64,000 nt of DNA. It comes from Macquaria australasica. Its lineage: Eukaryota; Chordata; Actinopteri; Centrarchiformes; Percichthyidae. The translations under genes were made by a program, and so were the position numbers. The stretch is taken from positions 186,001-250,000 of the forward strand of contig SEMN01000228.1 in assembly GCA_005408345.1 (NCBI GenBank), in the 5' to 3' direction. The notes beneath the pieces are model-generated. The model made no database searches and had not been told where the DNA came from. It was given only the letters and a program-made list of their open reading frames with translations. This document shows positions 1-11,600 of this stretch, one piece after another. The first letter of the stretch is position 1. The number at the start of each line of letters is the position of its first letter.

Positions 1-2609
1 CCACTGAAGTTACGCAAGATGGACTCTACCAACTGTCCGCCATCTGGTTCTTGTTGTGTCGATTTGACTGCGGCAAAGAGCATTTTGACAAGGCAATAAT
101 AATCCCTTAGGCCAAAGAACTGATTCTTTGAGGTCTCTTTACAGATGTTCAAGAATGCCTTTGCCAAAGATGGGAAGAGGTGTGTGATTTTCAGAAGAAT
201 TGGGTTGGAGGATGAGCAAATTCCCTTGGCAGTTTCCACAAGTTCATCCTCACTCGGATCCCATCGGGACACAAAAATTCCTCGATTCATCTTTGCTGGG
301 TCAAGAGCCCAGTTGGAAATGCCCACAAAGCCAACCTTCATGTGTGGATCTGGCTTGTCATTGTCAATGCAACCATCCTCCAAGAGAGGATGAAGGGTCT
401 TCAGGGGCATCTGAGGAGAATCTTCTGCTAGTCCTATCTCATCAAGCACCACCACTGATACATACTCATCCATGTTTTTGTCCTTCTGGAAGCGAGCACA
501 GTTCCTGAATGTCCCTATAATGCCCTCAGGACTTGAGTGAGGACTGCACTGGAAGGACACCATGTGAACTTGCTTGAGTTTCTTGAATAGCTCACAGTGG
601 GAGTTCTGGCCCTGCATGGCATCAGCAACCACTGTTTTAGCTAGCGACTTAGAGCTGCCTGGCTTGCCAACCAGAAAGAGTGGGATCCTGAGCTCAATGC
701 AAACCACCATGAGAAACACATTCTCTTTGAGTGCAACATTTTTGGCTATGGTCTCCCTTGTCTGTATGTTCTGAAGGAAGAAGTCTTGACAGGATGAAAT
801 CTCTTCCTGCAATGCTGCTGAAGAACAGAGAGGGTCTGGAAAGTACCTACAAATGACGGAGAGGTACTCCTCTTTGGCCACCAGAGACGGGTAGTAGCAG
901 ACTCCAACTGAAAGAATCAAGCACTTCAGTGTTTTATGAGTCTCACTAAGATGAGAGCAGTTGTTGAAAAGGGCCTTGCTATGCTGGTAAAACCAAACTA
1001 GCACTTTCATAGACCTCTCCACATCTCTGAGACTCACAAAACTGCACTCATTTTTCCGACTTCGCATATATTTCTGGGAGGCCCCCAGCACATTTGAAAT
1101 GATGTCCTTGCAGGCCACTGGCAAACGATGGTCGTGAACTTTCTTCTGAACAATCTGTTTGATGTAGGAAAGTTCAGTTGAATCACTCAACTGACCAAAA
1201 TCCCATACCAAAGAAGCCATGCTTGGAGGCAGAGGATGAACTCTGTACACCAGCTGCCTCAGAGGGACTTTGCCAAGGCGGTCTTCTGTTTCATTTGCCT
1301 TCACCCTGTATCCTAATCCTGCACGTTCCAAACGTTCCACCATTTCAGGAGAGTGCTTCCTGTAAGGATTGCAAGCAGCTATTATTTTCAAGCCACTGGC
1401 TGGCTTCAGAGGTTTCCCTTTCATTGACTGGTCACAAAGGATTTCCTTGATGGCAAAAATGGCCTCTGTGGTGTTGGCTTCATCAAAGAACAAAATGGTG
1501 TCTAGCTTGTGCATTCTACGGTTCTTCTCAGCAAGTATCTCTGCCTCCCTCACTTTTCTGTAGATCATCTCTGCTGTAGTTCCACCATGTACCTTGACAA
1601 GTACCATGTTCTCTACTGGTCTTTCTTCCCTCTGCAGGGCACAAAGGAAACGGACTAATCGGGTTTTTCCACAGCCGGTCTCTCCCATGATGACAACTGG
1701 AATTCCACACCGGAATCTCATGTGTATGGCCAACATCTTCATCACATTGTCAGCAGTGAGCTCATATGTTGGGTCTGGATCAAATTTTCTGTCCATCATT
1801 CCTGTCTTTGCACCAACAACGCATGAAATCCTTTTGATTTTGTCTGGCCGGGGCAACTGATCAAAGTCTTCTGTGAGAGAGATCCTTTGTCGTTCCAAAC
1901 CTTGAAAAAGTTTTTCTGACATCACATCTTCTATCAGGACCTTGAGGCTGTGAGGATCAACTGCATTGAGTGTGTTTCGCCTCTGGCATACTTTCACGTT
2001 AAAGCCAAGGAAAGACATTGAGGATCGGTCTGCATTAAAGAAAATGTAAGGATGAGACTCATTTTCCCAATGCTTACGAATTGCCAGACGGGCAAGTAGG
2101 TCATCTTCCAAACTGTTATCAAGGTGCAGCGTGGGACTTTCATCAGATGTGTTCAGAGATGGTGAGGCAAAATCTCTTGCCATTAAAATCATGAACTTCA
2201 CAATGAAGCCCTTGAAACCAGGCAGTTGGTCAGCCAGAAAATCTGGATCACAGAAAACTGAGTTCTCACAGTCTTTCAGTTGCACATTGAGGAACCAGGA
2301 GAAGTTCTTCAGCTCAGCCCAAGATGGATCTTTCATTCCACAGTATGACAGAAAGTGATTGACACAATCAATGGGATCCCCCATTCTGGATCCTTCCTGG
2401 TAGTTAAAATGATCCAGATCCTGATTCTTCCTGTAGAGCTTTAAGTATTGATAGGGTCTTTGAATACCCTCACTGTGAAACTCCTGCTCATCCATGAGTG
2501 GATCAAAGGTCTGTTTTGTCAACACCCCGCTACTGGCCAACAACTGCTTCACCTCTTTTGGAGGTCTACAATGGATGGTAGGCAGAATGTCGAGAAGTCC
2601 AAGCCTCAT
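1..2609 (-). CDS. rnf213: rnf213 giant exon encoding AAA1 and the start of AAA2 (partial)
   Basis: This single uninterrupted exon runs off the window and codes for about 870 residues. Its start follows a GCTCACACAG acceptor. The segment RPPKEV and then RPYQYL is the part before AAA1 in vertebrate RNF213. AAA1 has a canonical Walker A, GETGCGKT, at 1662-1685 (about residue 2393), followed by KVHGGTTAEMIY and the Walker B ILFFDEANTTEA, then IIAACNPYRKHS. AAA2 has an atypical Walker A, GKPGSSKS, at 645-668 (about residue 2732), then VVVLDEIGLAEDSP and FVGISNWALDPAKMNRGIF. ATP binding by these modules drives the ring-like motor. The exon ends inside LRNFSG at the window edge. I see no stop or frameshift, so this is an intact gene. 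Confidence 0.96.
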   Translation of the reverse strand, partial: MRLGLLDILPTIHCRPPKEVKQLLASSGVLTKQTFDPLMDEQEFHSEGIQRPYQYLKLYRKNQDLDHFNYQEGSRMGDPIDCVNHFLSYCGMKDPSWAELKNFSWFLNVQLKDCENSVFCDPDFLADQLPGFKGFIVKFMILMARDFASPSLNTSDESPTLHLDNSLEDDLLARLAIRKHWENESHPYIFFNADRSSMSFLGFNVKVCQRRNTLNAVDPHSLKVLIEDVMSEKLFQGLERQRISLTEDFDQLPRPDKIKRISCVVGAKTGMMDRKFDPDPTYELTADNVMKMLAIHMRFRCGIPVVIMGETGCGKTRLVRFLCALQREERPVENMVLVKVHGGTTAEMIYRKVREAEILAEKNRRMHKLDTILFFDEANTTEAIFAIKEILCDQSMKGKPLKPASGLKIIAACNPYRKHSPEMVERLERAGLGYRVKANETEDRLGKVPLRQLVYRVHPLPPSMASLVWDFGQLSDSTELSYIKQIVQKKVHDHRLPVACKDIISNVLGASQKYMRSRKNECSFVSLRDVERSMKVLVWFYQHSKALFNNCSHLSETHKTLKCLILSVGVCYYPSLVAKEEYLSVICRYFPDPLCSSAALQEEISSCQDFFLQNIQTRETIAKNVALKENVFLMVVCIELRIPLFLVGKPGSSKSLAKTVVADAMQGQNSHCELFKKLKQVHMVSFQCSPHSSPEGIIGTFRNCARFQKDKNMDEYVSVVVLDEIGLAEDSPQMPLKTLHPLLEDGCIDNDKPDPHMKVGFVGISNWALDPAKMNRGIFVSRWDPSEDELVETAKGICSSSNPILLKITHLFPSLAKAFLNICKETSKNQFFGLRDYYCLVKMLFAAVKSTQQEPDGGQLVESILRNFS

Positions 2610-5600
2610 CTGTGTGAGCAAATTAAACACATAGATTTATTAAATAAATTGCAGCCTGAGGTCATTATTGTAATTTTTCTCTCAAAAAGGGGCAGAACTC
2701 CTTAATTTGAAACTTTCAAAGCTCCCCAAGACCACAGACCATATGCACAAAATGATTTAAGCCACGCTTGCAAATTAGGGGAAATTTAAAGCATTGAATT
2801 CAGAGTCAATCAATGGGACCTCAAGTTTATATAGGAAGATGAGTATAGATTATGGAATATAAAGGCATTTTAAGCTTTTTCAATGACCGTATTCTGCTTT
2901 TATTAGGTTTGGTATTTGTTTACCACCTAAAAAACATTTTTTATTACTAATGCATGCATGCACACTGCACTTGTGGCAGACTTCGTCCACTTATTTGGGT
3001 GATGAGTGAGTCATATAAAATATGAGAACACGCTGTTATTGAAAGCTGATGTCACAGAGTTAAAAAGTTATAGGTTACCAGTCTTGTTCAACGTCTGAAT
3101 TTACATACAACATGACATTTTAAAACAACAGTTAACACCCATATTGAAAAGAAATTATGATCTGAAAAAGACATTGCTACCTGTTTAGGTTGGTTTTTAG
3201 GCGACGTGTATGTTCTGAGGACCTCAACAGTGATCAAGTGAGCTACATTCCTTCTCCACAGCATGCCATGGCTGTCGCTCAAACAGCCCAGAACTAAAAG
3301 ATGGAACAGGAGCTCCTCCAGACCTGAACGAACCTGTCAGGTAACAAAAGTGAAAAAGAAGACAGACTCTCAAGTACAACCAATCCCAAGATATCTGCAG
3401 AGATAAATGCTTGCATACTTACTCCAGCGGTGTCAATGTGCAAGAGAACAGGGTCCTGCTCTCTCAAGGTTGCCAATTTCTCTGATAGACTCTTAATCAA
3501 AGAGTCTATATCAACGCATGGTTCAATCAGTCTGATCCTAATATGTTCCGCTCTGGAAGATTTCTGCTTGAACTTCTCAAACAAACGATCCACATAAAGG
3601 GATTTCCCTATTGATAGAAAAAATATGTATGTCAAGAAAAATATTGTGTAAATTAATTTGAGTATTGTGAGTGAAAGCCCCTATGTGTACAATTTCTTAG
3701 GTGATTTTACATGATAGCATTTAACAAAACATACAGTTTTTACATAACAACCAAATTCTATTCTTGCCACTATTGTATAAGCAATTTCATAATGGCATGC
3801 CAATTAGGGTTACCCTTACCAACTGCAGGGCGTACAGATGACACCATCCAGACTGAGAGCTGATGCGGAGAAACCAGTGAGACAGGGTTTTGTGGTATTG
3901 TGCTTTGTGTGAAGTGGTGATGTAGATATTTCCTGGCAGTCTCTGCTGTTAGACTCACACAAGCCTGTACTTTGTCACTGCTGAAAAAAGAGGGCACATA
4001 TCTGTGCTGGTGCACAACAGGACTGACTATTACCAAACGATAATGCGGGTTGGCACTTCTCTTAAGACCCTCAAAGAGCTCCCCCAAGGCCACACTGACA
4101 TCATATCCCAGCAGCCCTGGATTGACAAGAGAGTATATCTTCTGCCAGTTTCGGCCAGAGCCTTGGCCGAGAGCTCGGCGGAGAAAGATCTCCACCTCCT
4201 CCTCTGTGGTTTCCTCTCTGCACACTAGCACCTCATCAGTAGATGGCAGAGGCTGCTCTGGACTCTCCATGTAAAAAGACAGGATGGTGGTGAAAACTTC
4301 TGTATTGGGACATAGCACAAGATTGGGCTTTCCCTCCTGGAGAACCAGTGGAAAGTTCCTGATCATGTGTTGCTGGTTCATTTCAGAGAGGCATGAGAGG
4401 AAGTTGGCCAGAGACAAGATGTCCAAGTACTCGTTGAGGTACTGTGGCATGTCATTCTTGAATTTACACCAGAGTTTTTCAAGACTGTCCTCATCGCACT
4501 TCCTGATGCCATCAGTATGTCTGAGTGGTGAGCCCTCTGCGGCATCATCATCACATTTCATGACACCATCATCTTCATCCTCTGAAGAAAACTCCATCAA
4601 ATCATGAGTCTCTTCCATGTCCTCTTCAGCATGTCCTGGTGAAGCTGGTGTTAAGTCCATGGAAGGGTTGTAATATTGATCTTCATTGTCAAACTCAACA
4701 TCTTCCAGTTCATCATGCTTTGAGGTCATGCTTGCTGATTTACTGTAAGCGACTCTGACATCAGTTAGAGTGCACTGAGGCTTTATGGGAAAAAGTAAAT
4801 GCCATAACTGTGGAGGAACTGCCGCCTGCCGTTGACACACATTGTGTATCCAGTGGCACAGGTACACCATCTGCTCTGAGGTGTAGTGGTTCAGCAAATT
4901 GAAGTTGGAGCGCATCTCACTGATGAAGGAATGCCATTCTTTTTGGCAGCTATCCATGGACTGAGCCAGCTTTTGTAGCTGCTCAGTCACTTCACCGTGG
5001 TACACCATTTCTTTACCCATCAGGGATAAGAAGGTGACTTTGATGCACAGTTGCTGTTGTGGGCTGCACTGAACCTCAGCATGCCATTCCCTGAAGAGCA
5101 TGTTGCCGGATGTTTGCATCTGAAGAAGGATGGTGCCCAGTCTCCGAACTCCTTCAAAAACCTACGGTACATGTGGACAGGAGTGTTGTTTTCAGTAAAC
5201 AAGCTCTGATAAACCCACTGTACACTACCTGCCCAGCACCAAACAGCACACAAAGTCCAAACCAGAGCTGAAAGAAGACTTAATAATATGACATGTTGCT
5301 ACTGGGTGTCTAAAGAAGAAATTGTTTCCTAGAGTCTGCATTTTTCAGGTTGTTTTGGATTTCTTCTGCCCCCCAGTCTCCAAAACAATCAAATAATGCA
5401 GCTTTAAAATATCATAATTTTATGTCATCTGCATGGTCGAGTGTTGTTAGATGATAAGGCTGGCACATTGGATTCTGATCTGTTCAATCACATTGCTCTG
5501 GTTAGCAACATGTTACTTCTCTGGCTGACAATGCCAATAAAGTTACTGCAAACATCACAACATCTACACCTCGTACTACTTTATTGTGTAATTTCATTAG

Positions 5601-8600
5601 TTAGGAAAATAAAATGATCCAAGACGTTACCTGGTTGGATAAGAACATTTTTATCCAGCTAGCTTGATAGCTATTTAAATATACAACAGTGTGAGACCAC
5701 TCTAGATGCTCTGCCATTTTTGTTGTAGTTTAAATGTCATCTAAATAACCTCTCGCCACTGTACATAGTGCAGAAAGTTACACAATTCAGCTTTAAATTC
5801 AAAATTGTCTTTTATAAATGCCACTGACCTCGGTGAACCTGTTGACTTGCTCTCTGCCGTGTTCCCCTTTGGATGACATGAGCATGAGTTTGTTCTGTAG
5901 CTCCAGCAGGTCTTCAAGCTTGTAGCTCTTCTCCTCTCTGTCCATTTTTACTGTGACATGTACCATGTTTTGTAGACATCTCTGCAAACAAGTGAAAATT
6001 AAAAGAAATGCCTCTTAATATCTTAAATAATTTATATGAATTCAGTCAGCGGGGCCCTACATCTTGGGATCTTTGACATATCTTTTAATGGAAGATTGTC
6101 TACTTACCTTTGCTGTGTTTTTGTCAGACCATCCTATGTGATAAACTCCATGAGCATTAATAGAAGAAGCCAGGGAGAGAGAGGACTGCTCCACAGAGCC
6201 GTGGGTCTCCTTTAGTGCTTTCAGCCAGCTCAACAAACGAGTAGACTCTCTCTGGAAAACAAACCCAGTGGCATCATTGTCACTTTGCCACAGTAACAGG
6301 GCTTTATGTTCTGCCTACAAATAAGGGAGAAGTAAATACCAATTTGTCTGGTAGCTTCTCGTCTCTAGTTTGGGTGTCCCACACCTGCTGAGCACACTTC
6401 ATGAACTCCTCAAAGCCAGCGTGAGGGGAGAGGGAGTAGAGCAGGGGGGCGTAGCCCATCACTGCATCATGGAAACAGGCCACCTGGTCGATCTCTGTGT
6501 CATTCTCTCCAGCAGATATGGAAGCCAGGTCGACATAGACCTTCACATCGCTCATATCTGTTGAGGGGACAGAAAAGTGAGCAGGCAGGCAACGTCTGCA
6601 AAACTAAGGACTTATGTTTTTGCATTAATGTGGAGATTATTTTTTATGCAAGCGCCTTACCTTTAAGGTTCTCTTTGACCCAGCTGACCAGAGTTTGGCT
6701 CGCTAGAAACTCTTCCAGACAGGCAGTGTGCTGCTTGGTGACTGTGGAGAGTTGCTGTTTGGCACGAAACAGGTCATCACTAAGGGACCCCAAGGCCCTC
6801 TGCTTAAATGTGTCTTCTTCCTGTTAAATAGTAATAAATTATTAAACATAATTCAAGACTTATACATTTTCTTAAAAAGAAAAGTACATTTAAGAGAAAA
6901 GGTGTCTTTGATTCTGGTACACAGATTTTAAAAGTAAATCATCTTTTAAAAGTGTTTTGACCACCAAGTGTCAATGTTCTCCTCCTGCTATTCATTTCTA
7001 TTCTATATTTAAATGTACTTATATTCAAATGTTAAATATGCATCTCTTATGTAAGTGAATATTGTGAATAAAAATTGAAAAGAAAACAGGAATAACAGCC
7101 CACTGCAACTTAATTCCTTTGTAAATTCTGTAATTAAAATTTAATGTCAGATCACAAGACTATTACCAGTTGGCTGAGAGTGTCAATTTCCATGAAGTTC
7201 CCAGAAAGCTTCATTTTTTCAGCTATTTTTAGCATTGCACTGGCTGCAGCCGCTGCCTCGTGGAGCTGTCGATACTCCTGGATCTGACGAAATCTGAGCT
7301 CCACCCAGTTCGCCTCAGGTTTGAACCTTCCTGACTCACTAAACGTCTCTGACATCAGACTCAGCTCTTTCTTCATTAGGTTCCCGTCTCCCTGGTCACC
7401 AGACTCCACCAAAACCTGGTCAAGCTGCTTAAAAGTGATGTCTGCATATGCAAAGCTGACACCAAGCTGAAAGAACTCTGTCCGTAGCGGCTCCCAGATG
7501 TATTCGCAGATCTGTGTTAGGGTGACTGGAACAGGGGCTGAGTGTTGCCTCGTTGACGCCAAAGATGCAGCCCCCTTGACCCAGAAGGACAGAATCAGGT
7601 TGCTGTGATGCAATTTGTTCATCTCACTGGCCATTTTCAAGACAGCCATACCGGTGTTGCACCAGATGACCTGGGGAGGGCCCGTCTTCCCCAACTTCCC
7701 CTCCGCATCAAAGGCCTGAATGAGCACCAGTTTGTTCAGGCTCACAGTCTGGAGATCTGCACTGTGCTGTTTCTCGAGAGTCAACATCTCAGGAACTGGT
7801 TAAATAAGAACCATGTTAGTGAAGAAAACAGCGCATAAAACCACGATACGGAACCAAACTCTAACTTAACATAATTCAAGTTAATATTAACTTTCTTATT
7901 ATTCTAGTTAAACTTACCCGTGATGCTTTCTGTAACCTTTGCTATCATCTTTATCAGTGTATCCATCTGCTGTTTCCGCAGCATGAAAGAGTTCAAATCC
8001 TTCTCTCTCTGAGCCAAAACATCATCTGCAGCGACAGGAACGGTCTCCGATTGGGTGTTTTTCTTGTCTGTGGAAGACACAATACAGCTATTATTAATTA
8101 ATACAGTTTTTTTTCCATTAAGAGGAAAGTGAATGTAGTAATTATGGAAGGCTGTTAGTGATGTCAATGCTTATTAAGGTTCATACACTGCTGATAAAGT
8201 CTCTTAAACTGCTCTTTATATTTCAGGCAGGTCTGCAGGTGTCCCAGGGACACGTGTCCTTGAAGCAGAGACTCCACCAGAGAGTGCAGTGCAGCCAGAC
8301 AGCTGTGGACAACCTGCCCTGCAGCGTCATCCACCTGGATCGACTTCCAATCACCTGGGCCAAAACAACGACATTGTGACCATTATGAAACTTTAATAGC
8401 ACTGAGTAAATAACCTTAAGGAAATAAGAAAATATATATACATAAATTAATGAAGTACCGCGAGACAGTAGGGGGTTCATGGCGGACTGTGGATCGAGCA
8501 GCTGGACTACAGAGTTGTCTCTGAAGCGTGCTGCTGACTCAACCACAACAGCAGACATGACAGCTTCAGGGAGATCCTTCACCTTAGAGCTGAGACTCCG

Positions 8601-11600
8601 CATCAGGTCTCCCTCCTTCCCTCTCTATAAACATGAATGTCTGATCATTTACCATATAAATCCCAAAACCAGTTTGCTCTTAACTGACCGACCTGGTCAG
8701 AGCCAGCAGTGATTGAGACTCTGAACAGATCATTAATGTACTGTACCTGACAGATTGTCTTGATAGCAGACTGACACAGCTCATCGAAACAGGTCTGTAC
8801 AACCTCATGGCTTTTCCTTATAGCTGCCAAGGACGACTCAAGGCAGCAGAACAGTACTTTATCCTCCTCACTTTCCTGCAAAAAAACAGTTCAGATGTGC
8901 TGTAAAAGGAAAGCATTTACCTGCTGGCACGAGATTCCTGTTAAAATCTATGTTGTTATGGGTTTGAACCTGACCTCAGATGTCACTAAAACAAGACGAA
9001 CAACATTTATTTCACACTGATCAATAAACCATTACTGACCTTGGAAATCCTCTTCTTCAGGTCTTTCTTCAGGTTCTGCCTCCAACGAGATGAAACGTCT
9101 TCAAGAGAGCATTCCACCTTCAGCAGCGCATCCCACATCTGACAAATCAACACGGTTATTATTATAAAAGGAATTATGGTATGTCAAACCATGATTTAAG
9201 AAAACAAATATGGCTCATTATGTTCCTTTTTTGTTTTTCAAAAATGAAAAAAGTCTATGTATTATGTGTTCATTTTTATTAGTAAATGTGTTTGCAGCAC
9301 AAACACTGTTGTTTTTTCACTTTCACAAAAAACACACACAACCTTTGGGTGTTTGGGTACAAAAAAATCAGAGTGTAAAGGGTTTAAACCAATCTTTTTT
9401 TTTTTGAAAATATACAGAATTTTTGGTGAAAATCAGTAAAAAAAAAAAAGAATGAAGCCCAAGTCAACTGAAGAATGACAATGAGCTGAGATAAACTACT
9501 GGTAAATAGTCTGTAGAACTGTGTACCTCTATTTCCTTTGGGTAGCTGAGTGATTTTAACGGCGCCACAAGGGGTTTTTGCAGCAAATCATCCCTCCACT
9601 CACTGATTCGCTGCTGCACAGCATGTAGTTCGTCCAAGAGTGTCTGCTTTAAGGTCTCAAACTCATCTTCCGAGGACTAAAAGGCACAAAAGGAATACAG
9701 TGAATTAAAGTTGCTGTTCTGTAATGAGGCAGTCAGAGCACATAAATTGATTATTACCTCTTTCCTCAGTTTAGCATCCAAACTCTCTGCTAATTTCAAC
9801 ACTAGCTGGTAGGACAGGACTGCAGCCTGGTAACACGGGACGAGTCGCACGATTCCACATGTGTGCTTCACCACACTGATGCTGCTCATGAAGGCTGGCT
9901 TGATATTTCCAGATTCAATCATTCTACAGACACAAAGCAAAAGTTACAGGGAGCACAATACCACAGTGAATCAGTGGAGCGAAGAATATTTCAGATATCC
10001 TTACCTGTCCTTCTCTTTGTCTACCTTCAGCAGTATATGGGTCAAGGTTTTCTGCATGTAGAAAGGACAAAGAGTATCACAGGGGATCATTTTAAAGATA
10101 AAAACAATGTAATTGTAAATGTTAAATATTGTAATTTGTAGATTATTCCACCTTTGCATTCTCCTGTGCTCTGTTGTAATCCCTCGACTCTCCACATTTT
10201 CGCAGTCTGTACAGCAGACTCTGGATCAGGTGTTCTGCAGGTATTCCTGTCAGGTCTGAAAATTCAGGAAGATCCTCAAATGCGACCAGAGATAACCAGC
10301 TCATCAGGAGCAGGGGCATCTCTTTAGCCACAGATAAGTGTGTCTGGATCAAATTCAGCATTCTCCTGTGAAAGAGAAAAATGTTATTTCAACAAAATAT
10401 GATCACCATTTCAGGAGAAGAACGTTAAGGTTGCTCTGAGACAAACTCACTTTCTTTTGTCAGGGTGGGAGTGTATATTCTCCCTGAACCTGCCGAAATT
10501 GACATTTTCAAGTCCTGACCAGTTCTCCTCCTCCACAGCTGGACCCACTTTCATTGCGTTGGCTCCTGGCTGTCTGAGTCTGAAGAGCAGAGGAACGAGG
10601 AGGACGAGCTCCGACACCGTCTTCTGCGCACAGTGGTTTATCAAACCCAACACAGTACTGAAAGGACGAAACAGAGCAGTGTGAGAATGTGTTATATAAG
10701 GTCGAACATCAATACCTGTTAACACTCAGGGCCACGGTGACCAATGAGGACACCACGTCCTCTGTATTGTTTCTAGGATTGGGGGGGAGGGGTTAATCGC
10801 TTTAAGAGGAGTTTACATTGTACAGTTACACACACATTTCATGATGGGTCTTGAAGGCTGATTCTGGTATTTTGTACACTCAAATTTGACTGTTTTTAGG
10901 CAAAAAATAAACAAACAATTCATTCATTCATTTAATTAAAATAATTAAAATATAATAGACATATTTATTATTTCTCCACCTGAATTATATTCCTGGAAGT
11001 GTGATGAGTGCTTTGAAACAGCCTTTCAAATCATTTTGGGAGATAAAACCAGAAATTATGATTGATCAGTTAAAGTGATATAGAATTGGTAAATATTTTG
11101 GTGCCTAGTTAAAAATGTCTTAGGACCGGTGGGGTGGTGTGGGGAATTAGGAGTTTTGTTTCATTATCTGACTAACTAATCACTAGTGATATTTCTTAAG
11201 TTAACAGAGAGTCAAAGTTCTGCCCTCTTTTCAGACTAGCGCTAGCCGCTGTTTTCTCTTTCATTGGTCTTTCTAAGAAGCTGAAACATGATAATGGAGT
11301 TTTTTGCCCATATTCTAAGTTAAATGGGTATCTACTAGTGTACTCGATAAAATTCAAGCATCTCGCCATTTTAACAAAGACAAACCAACAATTATTTTGT
11401 TAGTATTCAACAGCTACATCTCTGATTAGCTCCAGCGGTGCTCCAATGTATGCTGCTCTCTTTTTCCCAGTCAGTACAGCAGTAGAACACATTTAGCTGA
11501 GAATGTGAACAGGAAATCCCAGCACCACATTTCAGCTTTTCAGAAAGACAGATTAAAGAAATTCTCCATGAGAAAATACATTAACTGAAAGCTAGCGCAA

